Shown one piece after another: positions 1-9,310 of a DNA stretch of 64,000 nucleotides. Positions within the stretch are counted from its first letter, which is position 1. Every line of letters begins with the position of its first letter. The DNA comes from Streptomyces longhuiensis (GTDB lineage: Bacteria; Actinomycetota; Actinomycetes; Streptomycetales; Streptomycetaceae). The stretch lies in assembly GCF_020616555.1 (NCBI RefSeq), contig NZ_CP085173.1, positions 1,736,001 through 1,800,000 of the forward strand, given 5' to 3'. The position numbers and the translations under genes were made by a program. Below the pieces are notes generated by a model. It saw nothing but the letters and a program-made list of their open reading frames with translations, was not told the DNA's origin and did no database searches.

Positions 1-301
1 AGCGGTGCGCCATGGCGTCCTTGGGGCTGCGCCATGTCTGCGGGTCGTACGCGCTGACGTACGCCGACAGCTGATCGCTGACACTGCGGAACTCGGGGTG
101 CCCTGCCACCTGTGCGATGGCGGGCGCCGGGTCCTCGTCGGACTCGATGAGGTGCAGGTACACGTCGCCGAACTGGAACAGGCTACGGCTGTTGACGCCG
201 ATCAGACGCGGGAGCTCACCTCGGTCGGAGGCGGCGAACACGTCGGAGATCGCCGGCGCCGAACCGGGCGCCATGCGGGCGACGATCAGGGCGTGGTGCA
301 T
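1..301 (-). CDS. whiE-ORFVII: TcmI-family polyketide cyclase, WhiE ORFVII-like (partial, 3' end off window)
   Basis: Translating the minus strand from the ATG at 301 gives about 100 residues beginning MHHALIVARMAPGSAP and containing GVNSRSLFQFGDVYLHLIE. This is the small ferredoxin-like fold of TcmI-type second or third ring cyclases, about 105-110 residues in the family. No stop is reached before base 1, so only the last few residues are missing. It is the seventh gene of the whiE-type operon, 31 nt after the aromatase gene. The expected role is regiospecific cyclisation of the spore-pigment polyketide chain. The family and operon position make the call firm; the exact ring closed is inferred. 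Confidence 0.88.
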   Translation of the reverse strand, partial: MHHALIVARMAPGSAPAISDVFAASDRGELPRLIGVNSRSLFQFGDVYLHLIESDEDPAPAIAQVAGHPEFRSVSDQLSAYVSAYDPQTWRSPKDAMAHR

Positions 302-332
302 CGGGTTTCCTTCCTGGACGGGCGGTCGGCGA

Positions 333-1071
<739 letters not shown>

Positions 1072-1097
1072 GCGAGTGTTCTCCTTCCCGCCCGGTC

Positions 1098-2345
1098 CTA
1101 CCGGGCGGAGTCGCCACCGCGGCGCACTACCAGCGCCGCGTTGGAGCCCATGAGTCCCCTGCTGAGGACCAGGGCCGTGTGCAGTTCGGCGGGGCGAGCG
1201 CGAGACATCACCAGGTCGAGGTCATGGCAGATGTCGAACACGTTGGGGGTGGGGGGTACGAGGCCGTTCTCCATCGCGAACACTGCGGAGACGACATCCA
1301 GCACGGGCGCCGCGCAGTAGGCCCGCCCGGTACCGGTCTTGGGTGCCGTGACGGGGACGCGGCTGCCGTGCGCACCCAGGGCGTCGGCGATGGCCAGCGC
1401 CTCGGCGCGGTCCGCCTCCGGTACGCCCATGGCGTCGGCGAAGACGACGTCGATCTCCTCCGGGGCGCAGCCCGCCTCGTCGAGGGCGCCCTTGATCGCT
1501 CGGGCGAGTCCCTCCCGGGACTCCTCCCAGCGGGAGGCACCGGTGAAGGTGGCCGAGTGGCCGGCCACCACGGCCCGGATGTCCGTCCCCCGTTCGCGGG
1601 CGCGGGTCTCGTCCTCGACGACGAGCATCGCGCCGCCCTCGGCGGGCGCGAATCCGCGGGCCCCCTTGGTGAAGGGCAGGTAGGCCCGGTCGGGCTCCTC
1701 GGCGGTGCTGAGCTCGGGGTAGCCGAGCTGGCACACCATCGAGTACGGGGCGAGAGGCGCCTCGGCGGATCCGACGACCATGGCGCCGGTTCCGCGCCGT
1801 ACGGTGCGGGCCGCGTGCGCGATGGCGTCAAGACCACCCGCCTCGTCGCTCGCGACCACTCCGCACGGCCCCTTGAAGCCGCTCCAGATGGAGATCTGTC
1901 CGGTGCTCGCGGCATAGAACCAGGCGATGGACTGGTAGGGGCCCACGAATTTGGAGCCCTGACCCCACAGCTTCTGGAGCTCTCGCTGTCCGAACTCACC
2001 GCCGCCGGAGCCGGCCGCGGTGACCACGCCGATGGAGTACGGCTCCGCGGGGTTTCCGCGGCCGAGCCCGGCATCGTCGAGGGCGAGCGCCGCAGCGGCC
2101 ATACCGAAGTGGGTGAACCGGTCCGTCTGGACGAGGAACGGCTCCTCGATGAGATCCGCGGGATCGAAGCCGCGGACCTCACCGCCGACGCGGAGCGGCA
2201 TGTCCTCGCACCCTTCGCGGGTGATCCGGTCCAGGGCGCCGAGGCCCTCCCGGACGGACTTCCAGTACGCGTCGGCGTGCAGTCCATTGGGCGCGATCAC
2301 ACCGATCCCGGTGATGGCCGCGCCCCGGGCACGTTCACTGCTCAT
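1098..2345 (-). CDS. whiE-ORFIV: Chain-length factor (KS-beta), WhiE ORFIV-like
   Basis: The 415-residue thiolase-fold protein starts [20 protein letters not shown] and lacks the catalytic cysteine. The aligned site reads SDEAGGLDA with Glu168, where most CLFs have glutamine. Family knowledge: KS-beta pairs with KS-alpha, sets chain length and generates the acetyl primer by malonyl-ACP decarboxylation. The ATG at 2345 overlaps the KS-alpha TGA by 4 nt (ATGA), indicating translational coupling and 1:1 expression. The GSAEAP motif of CLFs is present near residue 205. Confidence 0.93.
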   Translation of the reverse strand: MSSERARGAAITGIGVIAPNGLHADAYWKSVREGLGALDRITREGCEDMPLRVGGEVRGFDPADLIEEPFLVQTDRFTHFGMAAAALALDDAGLGRGNPAEPYSIGVVTAAGSGGGEFGQRELQKLWGQGSKFVGPYQSIAWFYAASTGQISIWSGFKGPCGVVASDEAGGLDAIAHAARTVRRGTGAMVVGSAEAPLAPYSMVCQLGYPELSTAEEPDRAYLPFTKGARGFAPAEGGAMLVVEDETRARERGTDIRAVVAGHSATFTGASRWEESREGLARAIKGALDEAGCAPEEIDVVFADAMGVPEADRAEALAIADALGAHGSRVPVTAPKTGTGRAYCAAPVLDVVSAVFAMENGLVPPTPNVFDICHDLDLVMSRARPAELHTALVLSRGLMGSNAALVVRRGGDSAR

Positions 2346-3610
2346 CGTGTCCTCCCACCTGGTTCGGTCAGGAGCACCGCGGACTGGAATCCGCCGAATC
2401 CACTGCCGACGGAGAGCACGTTCCGCAGCTTTCGCGGGCGTGCGGTGCGCGGTACGTAGTCCAGGTCGCACTCGGGGTCGGGGGTCTCGTAGTTCGCCGT
2501 GGGCGGCACCACCTGGTGCTTCATGGCAAGGACGCACGCGACCACCTCGATCGCGCCGATCGCGCCCAGCGAGTGACCCACCATGGATTTGATGGAGCTC
2601 ATGGGTGTGTCGTAGGCGTGAGCTCCCAGGGACACCTTGACCGCGGCCGTCTCGTGACGGTCGTTCTGTCTGGTGCCCGAACCATGGGCGTTGACGTAGT
2701 CGATCAGCGTGGGGTCGAGGCGGGCCTGGCCGAGCGCGTTGTCGATCGCCCGGGCCATCTCCAGGCCTTCGCTGGTCAGACCGGTCATGTGGTAGGCGTT
2801 GCCGTAGGTGGCGTAGCCGCTGAGCTCGCAGTAGATGTGCGCGCCGCGCGCACGGGCGTGCTCGTAGTCCTCCAGGACGAGCACCGCGGCGCCCTCGCCC
2901 ATCACGAAGCCGTTGCGTTCGGCGTCGAAGGGGCGGGAGGCGTGCTCGGGGTCGTCGTTGTTGGGCGACGTCGCCTTGATGGCGTCGAAGCACGCCATCG
3001 TGATCGGGGAGATCGGCGAGTCCGACGCCCCGGCGATGCAGATGTCGGCGCGGCCTTCCGCGATGGTGTGGAAGGCGTAGCCGACCGCGTCGAGCCCGGA
3101 GGTGCAGCCGGTGGAGACCGTCTGCACCGGGCCGTGGGCGCCGAACTGCTCGGCGACGACCGAGGCGAGTGTGCTCGGCGAGAACGCCATGTGCAGTTTC
3201 GGTTCGGCCGCGCGGTGGTCCACGTCCCACCGCTTCCCACCCTCGCTGACCAGCACGTAGTCGCGCTCCAGGCGGGTGGTGCCGCCGATGGCACTGCCGA
3301 GGGACACCCCGATGCGCCAGGGGTCCTCGACCCCGGTGTCGAGGCCGGAGTCCTTGACGGCTTCGTCGGCGGCGATGACCGCGAACTGGATGTATCTGTC
3401 GGCGTGTTCGACCAGCTCCGGGTCGAGGCCGTGCGCGACCGGGTCCAGGTCGCACTCGGCGGCGATGCGTGAGCGCAGGCCCACCGGGTCGAAGAGCGTG
3501 ATGCCGCGGGTCGCGGTACGGCCGTTGGCGAGAAGGTCCCAGAACGCTCCCGCCCCGATACCGCCCGGGGCGACTACACCGACTCCGGTGACCGCCACCC
3601 GCCGGGTCAC
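2342..3610 (-). CDS. whiE-ORFIII: Beta-ketoacyl synthase alpha subunit (KS-alpha), WhiE ORFIII-like
   Basis: The 422-residue condensing enzyme has the nucleophile in [11 protein letters not shown] (Cys169) and the catalytic histidines in VNAHGSGT and [11 protein letters not shown]. It catalyses iterative decarboxylative Claisen condensation of malonyl-ACP to build the pigment polyketide. The GTG start at 3610 overlaps the stop of the upstream cupin gene (GTGA), and its own stop overlaps the CLF start. No malonyltransferase, ketoreductase or other extra domain is present, as expected for a minimal type II system that borrows the MAT from fatty-acid synthesis. Confidence 0.96.
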   Translation of the reverse strand: MTRRVAVTGVGVVAPGGIGAGAFWDLLANGRTATRGITLFDPVGLRSRIAAECDLDPVAHGLDPELVEHADRYIQFAVIAADEAVKDSGLDTGVEDPWRIGVSLGSAIGGTTRLERDYVLVSEGGKRWDVDHRAAEPKLHMAFSPSTLASVVAEQFGAHGPVQTVSTGCTSGLDAVGYAFHTIAEGRADICIAGASDSPISPITMACFDAIKATSPNNDDPEHASRPFDAERNGFVMGEGAAVLVLEDYEHARARGAHIYCELSGYATYGNAYHMTGLTSEGLEMARAIDNALGQARLDPTLIDYVNAHGSGTRQNDRHETAAVKVSLGAHAYDTPMSSIKSMVGHSLGAIGAIEVVACVLAMKHQVVPPTANYETPDPECDLDYVPRTARPRKLRNVLSVGSGFGGFQSAVLLTEPGGRTR

Positions 3611-4086
3611 GTTATGGCCCCACTACGCTCGGACGACCGTCCGTGTCCTGGCGCGGTCAGGTCCGGGCCACCGGTGATGAACCCGGGTCCGGCCTCGGCG
3701 CCCTCGGTCTCCTCCGTGTCGACGTGGCCGAGGCTGGGGCGCGGGGCGAGCGGTCCGAGGTGGAAGACCATACGGGCCTCCACGTCGCCGACGTTGCGGA
3801 AGCGATGCCGCACGTTGATCGGGATCAACAGGCCCTGGTCCGGGCGGAGTTCATGCGTCTCGCCGTCCAGGTCCACCTCGAGGGCGCCGTTGACGACGTA
3901 GACGAACTCCTCCGAGTACGGGTGGTAGTGCTCGCCGATGCGCTCGCCGGGCTGGACGAGGGCCAGGCCCATGAAACCGCTGGTGGAGCCGACCGTCGCG
4001 GGCGTGAGCATCGCCCGCAGGTCACCTCCTCGCCGGCGGTTGGGTTCGGTCTCGCTCAAGTCCACGATGCGTGGATTCTTGGTCAT
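3607..4086 (-). CDS. whiE-ORFII: Cupin-domain protein, WhiE ORFII-like
   Basis: The 159-residue protein has a single cupin barrel. [26 protein letters not shown] carries the first metal-binding motif (two His and a Glu), and the second half HRFRNVG carries the second His. The start at 4086 is chosen because GGAGGT lies about 6 nt upstream on the minus strand; an upstream in-frame start at 4140 has no better site. WhiE ORFII homologues are required for pigment maturation but their reaction is unknown. The gene overlaps KS-alpha by 4 nt. Confidence 0.88.
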   Translation of the reverse strand: MTKNPRIVDLSETEPNRRRGGDLRAMLTPATVGSTSGFMGLALVQPGERIGEHYHPYSEEFVYVVNGALEVDLDGETHELRPDQGLLIPINVRHRFRNVGDVEARMVFHLGPLAPRPSLGHVDTEETEGAEAGPGFITGGPDLTAPGHGRSSERSGAIT

Positions 4087-4154
4087 GCTTGATACCTCCG
4101 GGTGCGGCGGTGGCGTCCGGGGCAGCGCGCCCACGGACACCCCGCGGTTGTCCG

Positions 4155-5279
4155 TCAGGAACCCGCCGAGCTGCGGTCGGTGATGGGCATCATGTCGGCG
4201 TGCGACAGGAGCCGGTTGATGTTGCGCTCCGTCTGCAGGGAGCCCTCGACGCCGATCGCTGCGCCGTCGAGGAGCCGCTCGAGCTCCTCGCTCTTCTTCG
4301 CGCCCTTGAGGCCGAGGGAGGCGACGGGGTCGCTGTCGAGCTCACCGGTGATGTCGATGAGGCGCACCACGATGTCGTCGCGCTGGAAGACGGTGCTGCC
4401 GTACACCGGATTGCCCGGCTCGTCCGCCGCCGCCGCGTCCTGCTCGGCCAGCAGCCGGGCCAGGTCCATCCCGCGGCCCTTCTTGGCCGGGTAGTACAGG
4501 GCGTGTCGCCGCAGGTCGCGCGGTACCGGAACGTCCGACACCACGTGATGGACGGCCGGGAGCGCGGCCCGGGTGAAGAAGACGCGCGCCGAATCGGCGT
4601 CGGTCAGGTCCCGGTCCTGCTCGAGGTAGGGGTTGATCGCTTCCTCGACCGCCCGCACCTCGGGCTGGCGGGCGACGTGACGCAACGCGGCGAGGAGATC
4701 GCCCTCCACCTCCACTGCACGCACGACGCGGTTGCCGTGCATGAAGAGCGAGGTGCGGCGCAGGCGCGTGGTGTCGTCGACCTGGGCCTGGGGCGACTGA
4801 TAGCCGGCCAGGATCTCCGCGACCTTCGACTCGGAGCCCGGCTTGACGGTGAAGGTGAGGGCGTGGCGCGCCGCGCCGTCACCCACACGGGCCGCCACCG
4901 CGTTCGCCGCCGCCGGTGCCGGCGTGACCGGCTCGGCGGGGTTGGTCTCCCGGAGGATGCTGTAGCGCATCGACCGGGTGTCCTTGACGCAGTTGTGCAT
5001 CGGCCTGACGGTCTCGACGTGCTCCTCGCTGTTCACCCAGGCGAGGAAGGGCGGGGCGCTCTCCCACTCGCTGGTGATGAGCCACTGCGAAGGGTTCTCG
5101 ATCGACTGGCACAGCTGGTCACTGAGATGACCGGGCACGGACGCGACCTGATTGCGCATGTGCTCGTACGCGTCCAGGAACTGCTGCTGGGCTCCCTCGT
5201 ACAGATCGAGCAGGAGGATCACCCGCAACCTGGAGCCGTCGAAGGCCGACTGCGATATGCGTCCTGAGATGGGGGTCAT
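4155..5279 (-). CDS. whiE-ORFI: WhiE ORFI-like protein (monooxygenase-fold plus SchA/CurD-like domain)
   Basis: The 374-residue product has an N-terminal antibiotic-biosynthesis-monooxygenase-like segment (about residues 12-105, [22 protein letters not shown] ... WLITSEWES) and C-terminal segments of the SchA/CurD-like type seen only in spore-pigment clusters. It is the promoter-proximal gene of the seven-gene minus-strand operon. The ATG at 5279 is preferred over a GTG at 5288 because a GGAGAGG Shine-Dalgarno sits 8 nt upstream of it. Function is not biochemically established in the family; a role in pigment tailoring or in targeting the PKS to the spore is inferred. Confidence 0.85.
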   Translation of the reverse strand: MTPISGRISQSAFDGSRLRVILLLDLYEGAQQQFLDAYEHMRNQVASVPGHLSDQLCQSIENPSQWLITSEWESAPPFLAWVNSEEHVETVRPMHNCVKDTRSMRYSILRETNPAEPVTPAPAAANAVAARVGDGAARHALTFTVKPGSESKVAEILAGYQSPQAQVDDTTRLRRTSLFMHGNRVVRAVEVEGDLLAALRHVARQPEVRAVEEAINPYLEQDRDLTDADSARVFFTRAALPAVHHVVSDVPVPRDLRRHALYYPAKKGRGMDLARLLAEQDAAAADEPGNPVYGSTVFQRDDIVVRLIDITGELDSDPVASLGLKGAKKSEELERLLDGAAIGVEGSLQTERNINRLLSHADMMPITDRSSAGS

Positions 5280-5509
5280 ACGGCACACCTCTCCTCTTCT
5301 TCACAGAAGATCAGGAACGACCACCGCGTCCGAAATGCCGGGGTCGCCATGAGCCGATCGTCGATCGGGCCACCGGAGGGCGCGATCCGCGGGCGCCGTA
5401 CGGGTGAGCGAGGCACCCATCCGGGCTCTCCAGGGGGCGAAGCGACGCGGGGAGGCATGGACTGTGGTCCAACCCCCGACTCACCCGTGGCTGCGGCTGG
5501 AGGCAATCA
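5280..5509. promoter_or_regulatory. Divergent whiE promoter region with a 15-bp palindrome
   Basis: This 230-bp gap separates the minus-strand whiE operon from the plus-strand hydroxylase. In S. coelicolor the equivalent gap holds the sporulation-dependent promoters whiEP1 and whiEP2, the latter dependent on sigma-F. The sequence shows a perfect palindrome CCGATCGTCGATCGG at 5354-5368 and a purine-rich site (GGAGG) just before the 5510 start. I cannot place -10 and -35 boxes with confidence. Confidence 0.6.
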
Positions 5510-7225
5510 ATGAACCGATCGGAAGAGCCCCTCGAGGGCGCTCAGCACGTGCCGGTGCTCATAGTCGGCGGCTCCCTGGTGGGCTTGTCGACCTCGCTGT
5601 TCCTGGGGCGTCTCGGCGTCCCGCACATGCTCGTGGAGCGCCACTCGGGCACGTCGATCCACCCCCGCGGGCGCGGCAACAACGTGCGCACGATGGAGTT
5701 GTTCCGGGTGGCCGGAATCCAGCAGCGCATCGAGGACGCCGCATCGGTCCTGGCCGACAACCACGGCATCCTCCAGACGCCGACCCTGGTGGGCGACGCC
5801 GGCGAGTGGCTGTTCAAGGAGATCGACCCCGGTGGCGGGCTCGCCCGCTTCAGCCCCGGCGGATGGTGCCTGTGCAGCCAGAACGACCTCGAACCCGTCC
5901 TCCTGGAGAGCGCGCGGGAGCTGGGCGGGGACCTGCGGTTCCACACCGAACTGATGTCGTTCGAGCAGGACGCCCAGGGTGTGACCGCGCAGCTCAAGAG
6001 CCGCGACACGGGCGAGCACACCACCGTCCGGGCGGACTACCTCGTCGCGGCGGACGGCCCGCGCAGCCCCATCCGCGAGCGGCTCGCCATCGGGCAGAGC
6101 GGCCCGGGCGACCTGTTCCACAACGTGAGCATCACGTTCACCTCGCGGGGCCTCGCGGACGCCGTCGGCGACCGGCGCTTCATCGTCTGCTACCTCACGA
6201 ACCCGGAGGCCGACGGCGCTCTGCTGCCGGTCGACAACCGTGAGCACTGGGTGTTCCACGCTCCCTGGCACCCCGAGAACGGCGAGACGCTCGAGGAGTT
6301 CACGGACGAGCGCTGCACGGAACACATCAGGCGGGCCACCGGAGTCCCTGACCTCGATGTGCAGATCACCGGCAGGGCCGCCTGGCACGCCGCCGAGCGG
6401 GTCGCCGAACGGTACTCGGACGGCCGGGTGTTCCTCGCCGGCGACTCGGCCCACGAGATGTCCCCCACCGGGGCGTTCGGTTCCAACACCGGTATCCAGG
6501 ACGCGCACAACCTCGCCTGGAAGCTGGCCGCCGTCCTCGGCGGCTGGGCCGGCCCCGGTCTGCTGGAGTCCTACGACCTGGAGCGCCGGCCGGTCGCGGA
6601 GGCGACGAGCGCCCGCGCCTCGACGCGCTCGGTCGAGCACAGCCACCCGGGATACACCCCCAACCCGGAAGCCGGCGGACCCGGCGGTCCGGGAGCGGGT
6701 GGCCCCGGCGGACCCGGCGGACCCGGAGCAGGCGGCCCCGGCGGCAAGAAGGGCGGAATCCTCAATGTGGCGCTGGGCTACCGCTATCCGCGCGGCGCGG
6801 TCCTCGGCGCCGACCCGGCGATGCCGGTCGTACCCGAGGGAATGCGGCTGACCGGCGAGCCCGGGAGCCGCGCGCCCCACATGTGGCTGAACCGCGCCGC
6901 CACCCGGGTCTCCACGCTCGACCTGTACGAGCGGTCGCTGGTGCTCCTCAGTTCGGGGGACGGCGACGGCGCGTGGCACGACGCGGCCACGGACGTCGCG
7001 CAACGGATGGCCGTGCCGCTCGACTCGTACCGCATCGGCAGTGGGCCCGACGCGGAGCTGTCCCCCGTGGGCGACGTGGACTGGGCGGAGACCCACGGTG
7101 TCGCCCCGGAGGGTGCGGTCCTCGTCCGCCCCGACGGGTTCGTCGCGTGGCGGTCCGAAGGTCCGTCGGCGGATCCCGGCAAGGAACTGCGGAACGCCCT
7201 CGCGGAAGTCCTGGACCGGGACTGA
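5510..7225 (+). CDS. whiE-ORFVIII: FAD-dependent aromatic hydroxylase, WhiE ORFVIII-like
   Basis: This is a 571-residue group A flavoprotein monooxygenase. It has the N-terminal FAD-binding motif VLIVGGSLVGLSTS (about 16-29), the DG motif AADGPRSP (about 180-187) and the GD motif FLAGDSAHEMSPTGAFGSNTGIQDAHNLAW (about 308-337). A C-terminal thioredoxin-like domain follows, as in TetX/MhpA-type phenolic hydroxylases. It is expected to hydroxylate the pigment polyketide after cyclisation. It is divergent from the core operon, as in S. coelicolor. Residues about 388-412 are an unusual Gly/Pro run (GGPGGPGAGGPGG and similar) between the FAD domain and the C-terminal domain. GGAGG precedes the ATG. 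Confidence 0.92.
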   Translation: MNRSEEPLEGAQHVPVLIVGGSLVGLSTSLFLGRLGVPHMLVERHSGTSIHPRGRGNNVRTMELFRVAGIQQRIEDAASVLADNHGILQTPTLVGDAGEWLFKEIDPGGGLARFSPGGWCLCSQNDLEPVLLESARELGGDLRFHTELMSFEQDAQGVTAQLKSRDTGEHTTVRADYLVAADGPRSPIRERLAIGQSGPGDLFHNVSITFTSRGLADAVGDRRFIVCYLTNPEADGALLPVDNREHWVFHAPWHPENGETLEEFTDERCTEHIRRATGVPDLDVQITGRAAWHAAERVAERYSDGRVFLAGDSAHEMSPTGAFGSNTGIQDAHNLAWKLAAVLGGWAGPGLLESYDLERRPVAEATSARASTRSVEHSHPGYTPNPEAGGPGGPGAGGPGGPGGPGAGGPGGKKGGILNVALGYRYPRGAVLGADPAMPVVPEGMRLTGEPGSRAPHMWLNRAATRVSTLDLYERSLVLLSSGDGDGAWHDAATDVAQRMAVPLDSYRIGSGPDAELSPVGDVDWAETHGVAPEGAVLVRPDGFVAWRSEGPSADPGKELRNALAEVLDRD

Positions 7226-7241
7226 CAACCTCCGCCCGCCG

Positions 7242-7298
7242 GGACGAGAGACGGACAACTCCCGTCTCGGCGGCATCGGACGAGAGACAGACAACTCC
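7242..7298. repeat. Two-copy 36-bp-period direct repeat after whiE ORFVIII
   Basis: The 21-bp unit GGACGAGAGAC(G/A)GACAACTCC occurs at 7242-7262 and 7278-7298, differing at one base. A weaker third relative (GACTGACAACCTCC) overlaps the stop codon of the hydroxylase. The repeats fill the gap between the converging hydroxylase and sortase genes. No strong hairpin terminator was seen here. Confidence 0.75.
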
Positions 7299-7306
7299 CC
7301 CCGTCC

Positions 7307-8059
7307 TCAGACGAGATGGGCGAAGACCACCAGGTTGTCGGTGTAGTCCTTCTTGACGTGGTCGTACACCCCGGTGCAGGTGATCAGCCGGACCTGCGCC
7401 TCAGGCGTGTCCCCGTACACGCGCTCGTTGGGGAAGGCGTTCTTCGCGAACGTCTCGGCGCTGTCGACCACGAAGGTGGCCGAGCGCGAGTCGTCCCTCT
7501 TGACGGTGAAGGTGTCCCCGGGCTTCAGAGCCCTGAGGTTGGCGAACACCGCGGCCGACGTCTTCGTGTCGACATGCCCGGCGATGATCGAGGTACCGGT
7601 CTCGCCCGGGGACACGCCGTCGGCCATCCAGCCGACCAGGTTCGTGTCGGCGGCGGGCGGCGGCTGCAGCTGGCCCGTGGGGCCGATGGCGAGCTCGGTG
7701 AAGGGGGCGTCCACGCCGATCTTCGGGATGAGCAGCCGCGTGGGCTTGGCCCGCGGCAGATGCTTTCCGACGGGCTCCACGGGTGCCGCGGGCGCTGCGG
7801 GCGGCTCGGACGGCGCGGGCATCATGGGGGGCTCGGACGGCGCGGGCGGCACGGCGTCCGAGGACGGCTCGTACGCCACCGCGGGCGGCCGCGCCGCACC
7901 GGAGGAATCAGAGGTGTCCGACGACGTCTCATTACCGCCGAACAGACTCACCGCCAGGACGACGATTCCGACGGACCACACGATCCAGGCGCCGATGCGG
8001 GATCGGCGCCCGGGCGGCACGGACTCGGTCTGATCGGGGGAAGGCAACCGGGCTGCCAT
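7307..8059 (-). CDS. Class F sortase
   Basis: The 250-residue protein has one N-terminal membrane segment (about 22-40), a Pro/Ala/Ser-rich stalk with two APSEPP copies (about 55-100), then a sortase domain. The catalytic His is in IIAGHVDTKT (His162) and the Cys in RLITCTGVYDH (Cys228). It should cleave a C-terminal sorting signal and attach the protein to the cell wall. The ATG at 8059 is chosen for its GAGGTGG site and because translation upstream runs through a repeat array. The nearby surface protein is the obvious substrate. The position that holds the catalytic Arg in other sortase classes reads YTDNLVV here. Confidence 0.9.
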   Translation of the reverse strand: MAARLPSPDQTESVPPGRRSRIGAWIVWSVGIVVLAVSLFGGNETSSDTSDSSGAARPPAVAYEPSSDAVPPAPSEPPMMPAPSEPPAAPAAPVEPVGKHLPRAKPTRLLIPKIGVDAPFTELAIGPTGQLQPPPAADTNLVGWMADGVSPGETGTSIIAGHVDTKTSAAVFANLRALKPGDTFTVKRDDSRSATFVVDSAETFAKNAFPNERVYGDTPEAQVRLITCTGVYDHVKKDYTDNLVVFAHLV

Positions 8060-8088
8060 CTGGCACCACCTCACTGGAACGACGAGCA

Positions 8089-8188
8089 GATCGGGAACAG
8101 CACAAGAAGTCGGGAACGGCACGAAGAAGATCGGGATCGGCACGAGAAGTTCGGGATCGGCAAAAGGGTCCGCCAACAGCACAAGCGC
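8089..8188. repeat. 20-bp tandem repeat array upstream of the sortase gene
   Basis: Four head-to-tail 20-bp units lie at 8089-8108, 8109-8128, 8129-8148 and 8149-8168, approximating GATCGGGAACGGCACGAGAA. A fifth decayed unit follows at 8169-8188. The array starts 30 bp upstream of the sortase start codon, so it lies in the 5' leader or promoter of that gene. The pattern is visible by eye and the period is exact. Confidence 0.85.
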
Positions 8189-8255
8189 GGTCCGACGGGA
8201 CCGCGCAGCCAGGTCGGGAGCTTCAAGAGGGATCTACACAAAAGAGAAGGCAGCC

Positions 8256-8286
8256 GGGCCGCCGCGACGTGTTGACGCGGCGGCCC
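8256..8286 (-). terminator. Hairpin terminator after the surface-protein gene
   Basis: The perfect 11-bp inverted repeat GGGCCGCCGCG/CGCGGCGGCCC (8256-8266 and 8276-8286) has a 9-nt loop. It begins 22 nt past the stop of the minus-strand surface-protein gene. There is no U tract, which is usual for Streptomyces. Confidence 0.75.
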
Positions 8287-8308
8287 CGGCCGCTATGACG
8301 GGCACCGG

Positions 8309-9310
8309 TCAGGACGCTTCGGATGCGCGCTTACGGCGCATCGCGAACGCGCCGGCCGCGGCGACCGCGAGGACCGCCACGCCGCCTGCCGTGACACCCG
8401 CACCGGACGTGGCGAGCCCGCCGCCACCGGTGTGCATGCCGCCGCTGGGCTTGCCGTGGCCGGAGCCGTAGCCGGAGCCGGAGCCGGAGCCGGAGCCCCA
8501 CGAGTCCTTGCCGTAGCCCTCGTCGTCCTTCTTGTAGCTCTCCGGGTCGTACTTCTCCTTGTCCTTGGTCCAGTCGTCGTCGTTCAGCAGGGTGAGGGCG
8601 CCACCACCGGCGTGCACGCCACCACGCGGCTTGCCGTGGTCGTCGCGCTCCTTGCCGTAGCCGCCGTCGCCACGCTCCTTGCCACCCCGGTCACCGTGCT
8701 CGTCCTTGCCGTAGCCGGAACCGTGCTCGTCCTTGCCGCCCCGGCCGCCGTGCTCGTCCGAGTCGCCCTTCTTGTTCTCGTCCTTGCTCCAGTCGTCACC
8801 CTTCACCATGGAGAGGGCGCCACCACCGGTGTGCATGCCACCACGCGGCTTGCCGTGGCCCGAGCCGTAGCCGCCGTCGCCACGCTCCTTGCCACCCCGG
8901 TCACCGTGCTCGTCCTTGCCGTAGCCGGAACCGTGCTCGTCCTTGCCGCCCCGGCCGCCGTGCTCGTCCGAGTCGCCCTTCTCGTTCTCGTCCTTGTTCC
9001 AGTCGTCGTCGTTCAGCAGGGTGAGGGCGCCACCACCGGCGTGCACGCCACCACGCGGCTTGCCGTGGCCCGAGCCGTAGCCGCCGTCACCACGCTCCTT
9101 GCCGTAACCGTGGTCTTCCTTGCCGGAGCCGCGGCCTTCCTTGCCGGAGCCGTGCTCGTCCTTGTGGTTGCTGCTCTTGTCGTGCTCCGCGCTGTAGGAA
9201 GAGTCATCGTTGTCCCAGTCGCCTGCGGCGGCGGCGAACGCACCAGGAGCAGCGATGGCGAGTGCGGCCGTAGCCGTCGCGGTAGCGAGGAGCATGCGGG
9301 CAGTACGCAT
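8309..9310 (-). CDS. Repeat-built secreted surface protein with sortase-type C-terminus
   Basis: The 333-residue protein has a signal peptide (MRTARMLLATATATAALAIA, cleavage near residue 28) and a very hydrophilic Gly/Asp/Lys/Glu/His-rich body. A C-terminal hydrophobic segment (about 301-323) is followed by MRRKRASEAS, the layout of a cell-wall sorting signal. The motif HGKP(R/S)GG(V/M)H(A/T)GGG(A/G)L appears four times, at about residues 82, 152, 225 and 286. The last copy precedes the membrane segment where a sorting motif would lie. The first two repeat units are nearly identical over about 70 residues. It is the likely substrate of the adjacent class F sortase. Function is unknown. Confidence 0.85.
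   Translation of the reverse strand: MRTARMLLATATATAALAIAAPGAFAAAAGDWDNDDSSYSAEHDKSSNHKDEHGSGKEGRGSGKEDHGYGKERGDGGYGSGHGKPRGGVHAGGGALTLLNDDDWNKDENEKGDSDEHGGRGGKDEHGSGYGKDEHGDRGGKERGDGGYGSGHGKPRGGMHTGGGALSMVKGDDWSKDENKKGDSDEHGGRGGKDEHGSGYGKDEHGDRGGKERGDGGYGKERDDHGKPRGGVHAGGGALTLLNDDDWTKDKEKYDPESYKKDDEGYGKDSWGSGSGSGSGYGSGHGKPSGGMHTGGGGLATSGAGVTAGGVAVLAVAAAGAFAMRRKRASEAS
8456..9067. repeat. Long coding tandem repeats (about 210 bp)
   Basis: Within the surface-protein gene, units at about 8858-9067 and 8639-8857 are nearly identical at the DNA level. A shorter third unit, diverged after its first 25 codons, spans 8456-8638. Each begins with the HGKPxGG motif. Such near-identity suggests recent duplication or gene conversion and possible length variation between strains. 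Confidence 0.85.

Noticed and set aside
5507..7294. A 595-residue minus-strand frame opposite whiE ORFVIII.
   Set aside because: It is antisense to a gene with intact flavoprotein motifs, and contains repetitive non-family sequence.
8089..8188. Possible CRISPR array.
   Set aside because: The 20-bp units are contiguous with no unique spacers, and no cas genes exist.
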